From the NCBI RefSeq assembly GCF_031755915.1, contig NC_083388.1, forward strand, positions 7,067,001-7,131,000: a DNA stretch of 64,000 bases, in the 5' to 3' direction. Position 1 is the first letter of the stretch; each line of letters starts with the position of its first letter. Below the pieces are notes generated by a model. It did not search any database. It saw only the letters and a list, made by a program, of their open reading frames with translations, and was not told where the DNA came from. The DNA comes from Ziziphus jujuba (lineage: Eukaryota; Streptophyta; Magnoliopsida; Rosales; Rhamnaceae). The translations under genes and the position numbers were made by a program. Below, piece by piece: positions 35,670 to 49,053 of this stretch.

Positions 35670-38579
35670 TCTTTTTCTAATTTACATATATATATATATA
35701 CACACACACAGAGATTATTTAGGTCCACTAATTTCCACTTTAAAGCTCCTTCGTTTCAATCTTGGCCATAGAAGGAAAAAAGTACAATACCCTTGTAAAT
35801 ATATCATATAATATAACCAGCAAATAAATCTTTTATCATTTCCATTCTCCAACAACATAAACCTATATTTTCATATTTAAAATTGTTTTCCTTTTAAATA
35901 ATACATATACCCATATATAAATAATTTAAAATTAAAAAATATTATTTATTTACCACTAATGAAATAATTACTATTAAAAATTCATTTTTAAAATAAAAAA
36001 TAATATAATTAAATATTTAAATTAAAATTTAACATATAAAATAAAAATCGTCACAGCCCATTTTAAACAACACTCTTTAAAATTATATAGGTGTGTTGAA
36101 TTCTTCAATGTTAATTATTATTTTAATGTACGAGATGGTTTGCTTTTTTTTTTTTTTTTTTTTTCCTCCCCTAAAAGAGATGGTTTGCTTGGTTACATAT
36201 GAAGTGAGGTAATTTGCTAACTTATTCAAGAAAAAAAAATAGTTCACAGCAAAAAGATAAAGACAAAACTAGTACATGGCAAAAAATATAAAAATAAAAA
36301 ATAAACAGTCTAACGGTATGATTGTAAAAGGGATATAAGTGTAAATTACTTATTAGGGTTTCAACTGTAATTTCAAAAACTACTAAAAGTGATCTGAAAA
36401 AGTACAAAACATATGTGAAGGTTTTTTTTTTTTTTTTTTTTTATGCCAATATATTTTGTTTGTTTGAAAGAATTACACATTATTAAATCTTGAATTAAAT
36501 CTGGCACTTTTACATGTAAATATTATCTTTTTTATTATATTCAATTTGCGCATTTGTGTAATAGAGAAATGACCCAAAAAAATCATTGTAAAATTTTCTT
36601 TTTATCATATTTATGTCGAAATTATAAACAAAACTTTGACTAGTTTCAAAACTCCATTAAATAATGGCGAAGTCCTTATCGACCGCCCAATTAAAACACA
36701 ATTTTAAAGTCCAAGATAGTTCATTCTTTAAAAAGTAAAAAAAATTAAAAAAAATTCAAGACGTTTCTTCAAAATTAACAATTGCTTTGATAAAATTAAC
36801 AATTGCTTTGGTATACGTTACCCAAAAAAACTACTTTTTATTACCCAAACATGCCTATCAAAATTACTAATTTCTTGCCCAATTGACTTCCATCCCACTA
36901 GCTTTTTTAAAAATTTTCTATTTTCTGGATGAACATTAAAATCACCATTAACTGGAATATCTATTTCCAATTTGGATTATACCTAGAAAATTTTTCTTCT
37001 TCTGTTTTTTTTTTCCCAGATATAATAATAAAAACTTAAAAGCATTCCTGTACTTCTGGAGCGGTCATAAATCCTTTACAAGAGTACCCTTTAATTTATA
37101 CTTCCCATGAAGGAAAAAGATAAAATAAATGTGACAATCTACCATGCTTATTATTTATTTATTTGTTACCAACCTTTTGGTTTTCGCATTGAATTAAGAT
37201 CCATCAGGTTTTGCTTTTGTTTCACAAATTCTCTTCACGCTCTTGAGGAAAAGACGGTATAAAAATTAAAAAGGAAAAAGTGGTTATTCTCTTCTTTTTT
37301 TTTCTGAAGAAAAAAAAAAGTGGTTATTCTCTTTTTTAGGTAAAAGTGCTTCTTTATTTTTGGCATTGGGCAGCTAAACAATTTTTCAGAATCATTTTAT
37401 ATCTATAATTGCTTCTTCTTTTTTTGTTTTTTGTCCACCTTTTTTCTTTTTTAAGTTCTGTAATTAGAAGCGGAACCGCTGACACTTATTAAATCCATTG
37501 AACTTAACAGGAAATTTTCTAATTTCAATAGGAAGAGTTGATTGCAATTAAAATTATCTTTCTTTTCCACCTAAACTGATAAAAAAAAAATTTCTCTTTT
37601 TTTATTTTTTTTTCAATTTTTTATCTATTCATTACCAAAAAAAAAAATAATAATAATAATAATTATATGGTTTCACCAGCTATTTTAATCCTAACTTTGT
37701 GTTAAGAGTACCAGTCTTTTCAGTTTTCCATATCTATTCAATTAATAAATATTTATTTTAAAAATCATATACATAGAGCACAAAATCCCCATTTCTAAGT
37801 TAAGATATGAATAGCTACTTACTGGTTGGGTAAAAGCAAGCTTTTTCTTTTGTTGTTAAAATAATCATAAAGCTTAGCCAGACATGGCTGAACATAAATA
37901 AAGACAAAGCAATGTTGTGAGCATTTAAAAGCCATGACAAAAAAAGACATAGGTTTTCTTTGGCAGCCTTTTATGAAACAAAAAAGACTTATGTTGTTTT
38001 ACCATGTTCTTACTCATTATGGTCTTTAATTCAAAATCTAGTGGTTAAAAAAAAAAAATGTTTTTTATTTAATAAAAGGTACCATAATTTGCTATCCACA
38101 TAAAGCAAAAAACAAGATCTACAGTTATGATATATGTATTTATAGGAAGTGGGTGTGAGAAAAATTCATAAAATATACTTATCAAAAATTTTCTTTTCAT
38201 GTTAAGAGTTAAATTAATGATGATTAAGGCAGATCTCAGAAATCACAGGGGAAAAAAATATATAAAATGTTCATTTTTTTTTTCAGAAATGACAGTTAAA
38301 ATGCATCATGGAGTGCCTTTGTTAGGCGATGAGTGATGTTGGCCAAAAAACAAAGTTGTAGTTCATGTGCTCTGCCTGATCGCTAAAGCAACCATGCCAT
38401 GTGCAACATTGCAAGTCATGTATGTGGGAATTTAACGTTGTTAAAATTGCTTTTCAACCACTTTTTTTTTTTAATTTTTTGCTTTACATGTCAAAATCCA
38501 TCCGTGCAGCCATCATTTGGTTCTTTTTTTTTTTTTTTTTCTCTTTTTTATTTTGTTTTTATTTTTTGGTTTCTTTTAA
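35325..38579. other. AT-rich spacer upstream of FAD3
   Basis: It contains poly-T tracts (36141-36163, 36422-36442), a (TA)n(CA)n patch at 35640-35710, and a small duplication of GAGATGGTTTGCTT at 36131 and 36178. Frames at 35472-35811 are shadows of these simple repeats. The final few hundred bases should be the FAD3 promoter. Confidence 0.4.
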
Positions 38580-38588
38580 TATAAAAAA
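38580..38588 (+). promoter_or_regulatory. Candidate TATA box of FAD3
   Basis: TATAAAAAA lies 176 bases before the FAD3 ATG and is followed about 25-35 bases later by a pyrimidine/CA context (CTCCATACAG) suited to a start site. Assignment rests on position and sequence only. Confidence 0.4.
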
Positions 38589-38755
38589 CCCATAATCAGT
38601 CTCCATACAGAGTGACAAAAACTCGGGCTCTCTTCTCTGTACAAAATTTATTTTTATTTAGTTTTTCAAAAAACTTTTCTCAAAGTTAGTTTTTGCAGAT
38701 TATAAAAACCGACCTAGAATCTCCATTGGAGGAAACAACAACAAGAACAACAAAA

Positions 38756-40621
38756 ATGGTGAAAGATATTGTAGGTGCTGTAGATGGGGTTAAAATGGAG
38801 AAAGCTGATTTCGATCCCAGTTCTCCACCACCATTCAGAATAGCAGAAATCCGAGCAGCCATTCCAAAGCATTGTTGGGTCAAGAATCCATGGAGGTCCC
38901 TCAGTTATGTTCTCAGGGATTTGTGTGTGATTTTTGCATTGGCATTTGTTGCAATTTGCTTTGACACTTGGTTTCTTTGGCCTTTTTACTGGGTTGCTCA
39001 AGGAACTATGTTCTGGGCTATCTTTGTTCTTGGGCATGATTGGTAAATCATCCATCTTAGTTCTTTTTATTTTATTTTATTTATTTTTATATTTCACATT
39101 TGGGATATGAATTTTCTCTTTTTCTTTTTTTATGCGAAAAAAATGTGATTGGATCCGAATTCAACAGTGGCCATGGAAGCTTTTCGGACAGTCCAATCCT
39201 GAATAACTTGGTGGGGCATATTCTGCATTCTGCAATTCTTGTACCTTATCATGGATGGTAAAAAATAAACTTTTTTTTCTTCATTTTTTTTTTCTAACTA
39301 AATTTTTTTTTGAGCTTCATAATTTGACTGAATATTGTTGCTACAGGAGAATTAGTCACAGAACTCATCATCAGAACCATGGACATGTCGAAAACGACGA
39401 GTCCTGGGTTCCGGTACATTCTTCTTTGTCTTTCCTTTTTGCATTGGTTGTTAACACAAAACGATGGAACAGAACTAATACACGACTTTCTTGTGTTTGG
39501 ATTTAGTTGTCTGAGAAGACTTATAGAAGTTTGGACTTTCTTACAAAAAGAATGAGATTCACGTTGCCTTTTCCCATCTTTGCATACCCATTTTACCTGG
39601 TAAGCTTATTTAGTCTTTCAGCCATTTGAAGTTTTGATTAGCTGAAAATTTTGCATTTTTATTTTTTGTTCTTTATTTATTTATTTATTTATTCCTGATG
39701 ATTTAATTGGGTTGCAAATTTCAGTGGACTAGAAGTCCAGGAAAAGAAGGTTCTCATTTCAATCCTTACAGCAAATTGTTCAATTCAAGTGAGAGGAAAG
39801 CTGTGATGATTTCAACTGTTAGCTGGTCTCTTATGGTTGCTCTGCTTCTCTACTCGTCCTCTGTTGTAGGTTATGTTCCTATACTAAAGGTCTATGGTGT
39901 CCCCTACTGGGTGAGTTTCTGCTTACCTTAACTACAAAAAGTTTTCTTCCTAACTTCCAATTCTTATTATCTGAATCCAAAATTATCAAACAGGTTTTTG
40001 TAATGTGGCTGGATTTCGTTACATATTTGCATCACCATGGCTATGACAAAAAACTTCCTTGGTACCGTGGCAAGGTACAAATCAAATGTTCACTGAGCTT
40101 GTTATTACCCCATTGTTGGATTTTATCTTTTTTTTATTTTTATTTTTTATTTTTTTTGCAGGAATGGAGTTATCTAAGGGGAGGGCTAACGACGGTTGAC
40201 CGTGATTATGGATTGTTTAACAACATTCACCATGATATTGGAACCCATGTTATCCATCATCTCTTCCCTCAAATCCCACACTATCACCTTATTGAAGCGG
40301 TACATTCTCTATCACTATTAAATTTTCCGTACCAAACTCAATAGTATAGAACAAAAATGAGATTTTTTTCAATTGAAAATTTAACTAGTTTTGTTCTAAT
40401 GGTTACTAACTTAAATTTTATCTTTGCAGACTAAGGCAGCTAAACCAGTACTCGGGAAATACTATCGCGAACCGGAAAGATCAGGGCCAATTCCATACCA
40501 CTTGATCAAGAACCTACTAGCAAGCATAAGTCAGGATCATTATGTCAGTGATAATGGAGATATAGTATACTACCAGACTGACACAGAGCTTTATCACATA
40601 TCAAAGAGCAAGCTTTACTGA
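38756..40621 (+). CDS. FAD3: Omega-3 fatty acid desaturase, ER type
   Basis: Eight exons are predicted: 38756-39042, 39168-39257, 39347-39413, 39507-39599, 39725-39910, 39994-40074, 40162-40299 and 40430-40621 (1134 nt), giving 377 residues; this exon pattern is that of plant FAD3/7/8. Three histidine boxes that bind the di-iron centre are present: HDCGH (94-98), HRTHH (130-134) and HVIHH (297-301). It starts at MVKDIVG with no plastid transit peptide, and ends with a lysine-containing tail (SKSKLY), both fitting the ER form. The enzyme inserts the third double bond, turning linoleate on phospholipids into alpha-linolenate, with cytochrome b5 as donor. A decayed tandem copy follows 1.5 kb downstream. 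No lesion was seen. Confidence 0.96.
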
Positions 40622-41797
40622 AATACTTATCTAAAGGAAACCCAAATTGCAAAAGGGGGATATTGGTTTTGTATTTTGATGCAATGCTGCACCTCTGATG
40701 CAACATAATAGTCTCTAGGGTTTTTGGGATATGTCTCTGAAGCAAGCTGTACCTCAGTTTCCTAGTCTTACAATAGTGAAAAAGGTTGGCCTTTTGGTCT
40801 TTGATAGTTTATACTTATTTCCTTCTAAATAAATCAAACTTGGTCTAATCCAATCTTTCTTTTTCATTAAAAAGATAGTTATACGTATGTATTTTCCTGC
40901 TACTCTGCTAAGGCATTAATACGAAGCCATAACCCATGAGTAATAAGAAATTCGCACTTAAAATCGTGACTCTTCTATTGGTAATGGATTATATACTTGA
41001 CTCTTAGTTGGTGAATGATATGATACAATAAATGTCATATGAACATGAAAATATATAGCTTAAAATTTTTATTCATGGTGTGTGCCATTGCTTTTTCAAA
41101 CTCAGGACTCTGAAACATAACAAGCAGAGACATGGCAGTAAAATTACTCAAACTGGTCTTTTCTATATCCCTATTACCCAAAATCCAGTAACTGTCTTAT
41201 TCCCTTCTCTGTTGTTTTGCAGATTTCTAATTTTGGCATAGTTTTTTGCCCTGAAATTTTGGAAGTGCTTTGGAAAATGTACAAATATTTTATGTAATTT
41301 ATTATGGGCGATGAACGGCCTTAAAGGCTCTGTTTTTTGGAAAACTCAACAGTTAAGAGTCAGCGGACCTTAAGAACTGGTTTAGTGTGTAACTAGGCCT
41401 TGCCCAATGCAAATTCAATGCACTGAATGCTACACCAAGTTATTTCAAAACAAAAAAAATGTTGCACCAAGAAATTCAAATGGCCAACAACATTTATTTA
41501 ACATACATATCCAATAAAACCCTGTAAAAAATTTACAGGAAAAATAAATATACAATTTTCTTTTATAGACAAGATGGGACCAATTCACTGTTTTGCTAGT
41601 TAGGGTAAACTTTAAAAAATTGGGATTGCTGAGTCATATGACACAACCAAATGTTCACATATATTTTTAATTTTTAGCTGTTATGCAGTAATATAATCTA
41701 TAGAATCCAGAAACATCTCGTTAACCTTTTGAGTTAATTTAATATATATAATTATCTGGTGTACTTTTTGGATTTGGGAACTCATATATGCTTTGAT

Positions 41798-41839
<42 letters not shown>

Positions 41840-42103
41840 CTCTTTGTCTTTTCCTTTACCTATGCATAATTAATCCGCATAATTAATCCACTCACAGGAA
41901 CGTTAATTCATTGAAGTCTTCTTGATTTCTTATGTGTTCCCAACACGCAATGTATATTATTATAGAAATATAAATAAATAACAACAAAAGCATTTCTGTG
42001 GCTATATGTATAAAAAAGTATGTATACATTTATCATATTTTTCTATCATCATTGTTCATTTTCTTTAATTGGTTTTTCCATATTAGGATTTACGGAAACA
42101 GCT
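40622..42103. other. Spacer between FAD3 and its pseudogene
   Basis: It begins with the FAD3 3' UTR (CTAAATAAATCAAA near 40826 is a possible poly-A signal). A (CT)n(TA)n microsatellite occupies about 41799-41839. No gene seen. Confidence 0.4.
41799..41839. repeat. Compound (CT)n(TA)n microsatellite
   Basis: About eleven CT units pass directly into about nine TA units, between FAD3 and its broken tandem copy. Confidence 0.92.
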
Positions 42104-43850
42104 ATGCAGCAAGTGGTGGAAGAAGTAGAAGCAAGTTTTGGTGTTGATGGGATTTGTGAGGACTATGATTTCGACCTAAGTGCTCCACCACCATTCAAGA
42201 TTGGAGACATTAGAGCAGCCATTCCTAAGCTTGCTAGGTCAGGAATACATGGAGGTCTATGATTTATGTCTTGGGGGATGTGAGTGTGATATTTGCATTG
42301 GTATTTGGTGCAATTTACTTGGACACTTGGTTTTTTTGGCCTTTCCCTTGGTTTGCACAAGGGAATATGTTCTGGGCTATTTTTGTTCTTGGACATCGTT
42401 GGTAACAAACTAATAATCTATTCTTTTATAGAATTGTACTGGATTTTATGAAATTTGCATTAATATATGGGAAAAAAAATGTAAATTGTTATCTTAAATT
42501 CGCAGTGGTCATGGAAGCTTTTCTGACAGTAGGATGCCAAATACCTAGGGGGGCCATATTTTGCATTCTGCACTTTAAACTTCTTTTTATTTTTTATTTA
42601 TTTATTTAGTGGTTTTGAATGTTGATAAAGATTTGAATAATGTCGCAGGAGAATTGGCCACAGAGTTCATCATCAGAACCATGGACATGTAGAAAATGAT
42701 GAATCATGTGTTCCTGTATGATTTATGTTACATTATTTATTTTCTTAAGTTTGCAGGATTTTTTTTTTTTTTTAAGGCATATGAAATAAATTAATATCTT
42801 TTATTGGTTTATGATGCCCTTCTTGTTTATTATAAATTATTTTTTTATTAGTTGACTGAAAAGGTATATAAGACTCTGGATGAGAGCACTAAATGGCTGA
42901 GATTCAAAATCCCATTTCCCATGTTTGCATACCCATTTTACCTGATAAGAAGAGTTTACATTGTCTATATAATCTCTTAAAACTGCATAAATTGGTTGTA
43001 CTATAAAATTTTTCTTTTTGACAAATTATTAGTTTTCTCTTTTTGGGTTTGAATTACAGTGGAGTAGAAGTCCAAGAAAGGAAGGTTCCCACTTTAACCA
43101 ATTTATTTGCTCCCAATGAAAAGCTAGAAATGTTAATTTCAACAGCCTGTTGGTCCATAATGGTTGCTCTGCTTCATTATTTGTCCTTCATTGTGGGTCC
43201 TCTTTCCATTTATAAGCTGTATTTTGTTCCTTACTGGGTGAGTTTTCTAATTCCTTGAAAAATTTTCAATTATATACAATTCATTGAAAAAAAGAACCTT
43301 TTATTTGTCACATGAAAAATCTTCCTTGGTACAGAGGCAAGATGGGAATTATATTTAAACTATTATTATTTATTTTCAAGTAGTAATTCAAATAGTTTTA
43401 TAGCTTTCTTTATTATGTTGAAGAATGGTGTTTTATATGCAGGAATGAAGTTATCTTAGAGGAGGGGTAACGGACGGTTGATCGTGATTATAGATGGATT
43501 ATTAAGATTCACGATGACATTGGAAATCATGTTGTTCATAATCTTTTCCCTAGAATTCCTCATTATCATCTTGTTGAAGCTTTAAATTCTCTTTTTTTAC
43601 TACCAAAAACTCAGCTGTTAAATGTTTTAGAACTGGTACAAATGGCTTGGTTTGGAACTAATTGATTATGGTCATTTTGCAGACAAAAGCAGCAAAGCCA
43701 ATACTGGGAAACTATTATAGAGAGCCAAAATCATCAGGAACTTTTCCATTGCTCTTGAAGAAGATATTAATTAACAGCCTCAGACAGGACCACTATGTCA
43801 ATGACACTGTTGATACAGTATTTTGTCAGATTTTGATCTTTACAAGGACA
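42104..43850 (+). pseudogene. Omega-3 desaturase tandem copy, broken
   Basis: All exons except exon 6 can be traced in order against the intact gene upstream. Exon 1 (42104-42402) starts MQQVVEEVEASFG and keeps DFDLSAPPPFKIGDIRAAIPK, then loses one base. Exon 2 (from 42506) has a TAG in place of a conserved leucine codon. Exon 3 (42649-42715) and exon 4 (42852-42944) keep their exact lengths (67 and 93), but the exon-4 donor is AT instead of GT. Exon 5 (43060-43237) is 8 bases shorter. Only a scrap of exon 6 (NLPWYRGK) remains near 43317. Exon 7 (from 43442) has a frameshift and HVVHN in place of HVIHH. Exon 8 begins at 43683. The first and second His boxes are also altered (HRCGH, HRVHH). 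It cannot encode an active desaturase. Confidence 0.93.
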
Positions 43851-43899
43851 AGAAGAGGCTGTCATTGTGATATGGGCTACATCAGATTCTTTTTTTTTT

Positions 43900-44518
43900 T
43901 TTAAATTTCTCTTGAAGTAATTGTTGGCTCTTTATACTGAATCTGGTACCACAAAAATATATATGAAATAATTTGTATTAACTACGAACTCTTTATATAT
44001 AAAGATTATTTCAGTTTGTATATATATTTAGTCAAGTAAATATGAGTAACAAAATCTTATGTAGAAACAGAAAAACAGAACAATGTTTTTACTTATTGAA
44101 TGCAAAGTCAATAGAAAGTTAATTAAAAAAAAAATCCAAAATATCACCTCGACTTTTTTTTTTTAAGGCAATATGAATTGTAACATTAAAACTTAAAAAA
44201 AGAAAAAAATATATACATATATATATATATATTACCTAAAATTTGAAGTATAAAATAATATTTTTTTGAATAAGATATCAAATATAATATTAAACAGCTA
44301 AAATTTTCAATTTGCGAGATTTTCTATTTAGAAAATAAAAAAAATCTTTTTGGGGGGGAACAAATATTTTATTTGAATAAATTAACTCACTATATTTAAT
44401 TAAAAATATAGTTAAAATTCGACTAAAAAATTTGAAAACAAGAAGTTTATAAATATAGATTCAATTTGTATAAATATGATATTTAACTAAAAAAAATACA
44501 AGATAAATTTGGTATAAA

Positions 44519-44561
<43 letters not shown>

Positions 44562-44890
44562 CTATAACGAAAAATATAACAAATACGTATAATAAGATTC
44601 TAATAATTAGATCTATTAAAAAAATCATAACTAATAAGTACTAAATAAGTAAATTATATATATAAATGTTCTTTTTATACCGTTATGAGAGTAAAAAATT
44701 GAATGAATACAATTTTTGAAAATTAGTAACTTTTTAATTTATTCACTGAGATGGTATTGTTAGGCAACGGTTAGGGACTCTTACGTTGAATTATATATAA
44801 TATATAATTTAAAATTCCCAGATCTCCAACCAAAAAGTAGAGTGAAATGCACAGAAAAAGCAGACAGAAAAAGTGTCGTTTTGCTCTTAT
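43900..44890. other. AT-rich spacer
   Basis: Poly-A/T-rich sequence with a 37-base (AT)n run at 44521-44557. Nothing coding. Confidence 0.4.
44521..44557. repeat. (AT)n microsatellite
   Basis: A 37-base uninterrupted AT dinucleotide run downstream of the FAD3 pseudogene. Confidence 0.95.
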
Positions 44891-44892
44891 TT

Positions 44893-45762
44893 TGAACGCC
44901 CACACCATAAAGTTCAACAACTCCGACTGCCAATCCAATCAGAATTTCCTAACCCACCATTCTGACACACGTCCTTTTTTATTTAAAAATAAAAATAAAA
45001 AACTATATGATTATTATTAAAAATAAACCTTTTGATGTTATTAAATCATTAAATATGCTACTTACAAAACCATTATTTAACTCTGATATAAAATAAATTT
45101 CCAAATTCAAATTGCTTCGGCCAGTCAAACGAAGTTAATTAATTGGTAAATCACTTGAATCTACTATAAAAAAAATTATTATAAACTTAAAATATTAAAA
45201 TAAAAATAAAAATTATTGTAAATGTTTAAAAAAAGAAAAATATGTCATCCATTATTAAAAATAAAATTACATAAATATCCAGTCCTAATATAGTCTCGTT
45301 TAAGAGCACAATTTTATAAATGTTGTTGTCTCTTTTTCATCTCTCTATTAGAACAAGCTGCTTAAGAGTTTGAAAATGGACAAAGTCTAAAAATCTAATT
45401 TTGTCTTATTGATAACTTATTAAACCCCACCACGAATTTTAACCAAAAAAAACCAACCAAGAAATTTCTAGTGAGATATTAATTATATTTTGTAACTCGG
45501 AAATAATTATTATATTATTAGACACCATGTGATTATTTATAGTTTATTATTTGTTCTACAAAAGTTTTTTCTGTAAAAAAATAAAATAAAATAAAAGAGA
45601 GAGAACAACAACAAAATTGTTCTAGCTAATGCTTTTGTAGTAAATACTTCTAACTTTTAGCAAAAGATTAAATAAATATACTTTGTCTTCTAAGATCAAC
45701 TGGCCATCAAGAAGAGCATGGGATTTTTTTCACAGAAATCAGACAACAAATTTTAACAAATT

Positions 45763-45794
<32 letters not shown>

Positions 45795-46010
45795 GCGTTA
45801 TGGCCAAATTTCAACAAATTTTTTCAATGGCACAATGGCTTTATATATGCTTTAATTTCAAATACAAGGACCACCATCACTCTCTCTCTAAAAACTCTTT
45901 CAACTTTGTGCCTTTTTTCCTGTCACAGAAACAAACTTAAAATCTGCCCTATTTTCTTCCATAGCTTTTTAGTTTTCACAATTGTTTTCACCCTTTACTT
46001 CTGCTAATTC
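44893..46010 (+). repeat. Decayed copy of the TRM-like gene promoter and leader
   Basis: Two blocks match the upstream region of the gene at 49054 in the same order and orientation. Block 1: 44893-44974 against 48238-48320 (GCCAATCC..NAGAATTTCCT, CCCACCATTCTGACACAC). Block 2: 45885-45990 against 48800-48925 (TAAA.ACTCTT, TTTTTCCTGTCA, AAACAAA.TT.AAATCT, TTTCTTCC, TTTCACAATTG/TTCCACAGTTG). ACAAATTGACTTTA also recurs between them. The TATAAA at 48805 is CTAAAA in this copy, and no coding body follows. Confidence 0.65.
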
Positions 46011-48237
46011 CTCTATAATCTTCACTTCCGCATATGTTTCCACTTTTATTATCTGCTTCAAATCTACTTTATCTTTCCGGTAGTTCTTACATTTCTTGAA
46101 TCAGAAGTATAGTAGGCAGGAAAGAAGTACATATATGGATGCAAATTGAGTATCTAATTAATTTATTGGAATTTAATACATAAATAAAAAGTGAAGCTTT
46201 AATTGACAGCTTCCAAATTTTACAGTGTTTACCAATCCCTTTTTCCCATTGATAAATTAACTCATTATGATCTTTAGGAATATTTTTGAGGTAAAAAATT
46301 CATCATCTTCAGCAAAATGTCTCACACCAAAATAATGTAGCACGTTGTTGATTGTTTGTGCGAGAGTAGCTCGGGAAAAGAATAGTGTGCCACAGGTTAA
46401 TTTTGAAATCTCCAGTAAATTCGTTTCTAATTGCAAAACTATGCTCTGAAAAAAACTTAACCAAGAGAAAAGGAAATTAGTCATCTCATTTATTAGGTAT
46501 GCAATGTGTATATAGCAAAAAAAATATACAGTATTTCCTCCTCTTTGATACACATGGGTGGTTCACATGTATGCTAGGTGAGGAAGTACCAACTTCCAGA
46601 CTATCAAAAATTTGCTCATATACAGCATCTTATGGGATATACATTAAAAGAAAGCTTTTACGATACAGATCTGCATAGGAACATATTTAAAATCGATATT
46701 TTATGGATAAAAATGTTAATTTTGTTGTATATTATACATATTAAAACCGATATTTTCGTCCAAAAAATATCAATTTTGGATACGGTCCGCGTTTAGGAAT
46801 TTTTTCTATATTAAAATGACTATTAAGGAGTATATTTGTAAATTGCAATGCAATAATTAATTTAAAAAAATTTAACTAAAGTGACTCGGTCAATTAATTA
46901 AAATGGACCCAAAATATGTAGCTGAAATAATTTTCCAAGCCCATGGGCTCAGTCAAAACCGTCAAATCATCACCTGGGCAGTGCGCATGTCGTTTAATTC
47001 CATGTTGAAATACGATGAAATTTGGTCTCAATCTGTAGAAGAAACCAATGAATTATTCTAATGGAGGTGGGGTTTTATATATTTTTAATTATTTCCAACG
47101 CACACTTTAATTATTATTTATGTAAAGCAAATTAAAGAAAAGCTCATAATTACTAAATAGAAAAAAAAAAATAAAGAAAAGCACATAATGTCTGCATTAT
47201 TTTAATTATCTGGGGACTCAAATTGGTGATGATAATGCCTCCAAGTTGGATTATTAATGACATATAGATGAAATAATTTTGACATTCATTAAAGTAATTA
47301 TAAAGCACGGGATTAAAATGAAAATGTATATATAGGCAGGCATATGGCACTTATAAATACCATCTTTGATTGAATAAAGGAAATGTATAGTTCGAAATGG
47401 CATCCTCTTGTGCAGCATTCACATAATAACTCTCCACCTAACAGTGTTCAATTAGAATTGGGAACTTTTCTATATTCAAGTAGAAACATATTAATGTACC
47501 TGTTTAGAATGTACAAATGTATTGGATTGGACTATTTATGGTTTTATTTAACTAGATTAGGTTTAATTTAAAACTGTCTAAAACATTTTAATGGATAAAT
47601 CATGGTAACTTATGTGAAAAAAGAAAATTCATTTTAGTCCATTAAATACTTCATGCTAGACTTGATTTGATTTTTTTCTTGTTTCTACTTTTAACTATGT
47701 AGTTTATGTTGTTTTTCAAAATTCTAATAATAAAATTTGTATGTTTTAGTATTTGTTTTAAAGAGAACTAAACCCATGTTCTTTCTTTCCTTGAAAATTC
47801 AATTTAATTACAAAACCTTCTTACTTCCACGAAATGAAAGTACAAAAAGATGGAAGTTTTGCAAGTACATAAAAATAATGTTGCAGAAGTTTATCTTCAT
47901 TTGTGAAATGGGAATTGAACAAAAATGGATGGACCACAAGGTTTTATTACACTTAATGAGGGGTTGAAATTATAGCAATGAATTATGAACCAGGAAATGG
48001 TTTGGTATGGTGGGCAACAAGTTTATTTAATTTTTGGATAACGTATGGTTGGCAATCACTGAAGAATCCAAATTGGAAATTAAATTAAATTACCAAAAAA
48101 AATTAAATTAAATTAAAGTGTTTTTTTCCCCCCAAAAAATCCAGGTGTTCTAATAAAAAAGTAGATTAAAAGCAGACTGAGATAGAGACCCGGTTGGAAG
48201 GAAACATTTGTATTTGTTGACTATAAATACGCACCCA
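46011..48237. other. Spacer
   Basis: AT-rich spacer. A minus-strand frame at 46257-46553 (98 codons) reads in places like protein (FFSRATLAQTINNVLHYF) but I recognise no domain, so it is not called. No RNA gene seen. Confidence 0.35.
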
Positions 48238-48804
48238 GTTTGAACACCCAACCAAAAAGTTGAGCATCTGCGGCAGCCAATCCATTAAGAATTTCCTATG
48301 CCCACCATTCTGACACACTTCCACTTTTATGTCCCCAACTTAATTAATTTATTAATTGTATATTTTAGAGCTAAAACTAATGTAATCCTTTGCTAATTCA
48401 TGTGCAACTTTGTTGGACTTTAGGCCCAAAAAAACATATTTAAACCGAATTTTTTAGTAAGACAATACTCTTTTATAACATCAACTTCAAAGAACCTTTT
48501 TTTTTTTTTTTTTCTTTTCTTTTGATAATAAACTTCAAAGAAAATTTTATTAAGCAAAAATAAATATAATAATGATGTACGTACATTTTTTTATTTTTGC
48601 TACTTTGTTTCTCACTTGTGATTGTTTATAAGAAATTACCTTACACATATATATATATATATATATATTGTAAATAGAGGCCAATTACTTTATACTACAA
48701 ATTGACTTTACAAAGCCATGCACATTGCAAAATGTACGAACATATTCCCCACACACATACCACATTCAAATCCCAAGCCCGCCAACTCTGTCTCTCTTTC
48801 TCTG

Positions 48805-48810
48805 TATAAA
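48805..48810 (+). promoter_or_regulatory. Candidate TATA box of the TRM-like gene
   Basis: TATAAA sits in a CT-rich context 244 bases before the ATG. The decayed upstream copy has lost it. Confidence 0.4.
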
Positions 48811-49053
48811 CTCTTCCTACTTTTATGCTTTTTCTTTTTCCTGTCATCCAAACAAATTTCAAATCTCTCCCTCTCTTTCTTCCTCAGCCTTTTTGTTTTT
48901 TTAAGCTTCCACAGTTGTAATTTTCTTCCTCTACCTTTATCATTTTCTTTTTTCTAACTACTTGAAAGTTGAAATTGCAGTGACCCCATTATCAATATTG
49001 TCTTTCACAATCATTTTCCTTTTGTTATTGCTCAAATTATTATAACTTTGAGC

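Noticed and set aside
35472..35811. Two overlapping frames of about 100 codons
   Set aside because: They translate poly-T and (TA)n tracts into Phe, Ile and Tyr runs.
46257..46553. 98-codon minus-strand frame with protein-like stretch
   Set aside because: Reads partly like protein, but no family can be named and no neighbouring exons fit; may be an old transposon scrap.
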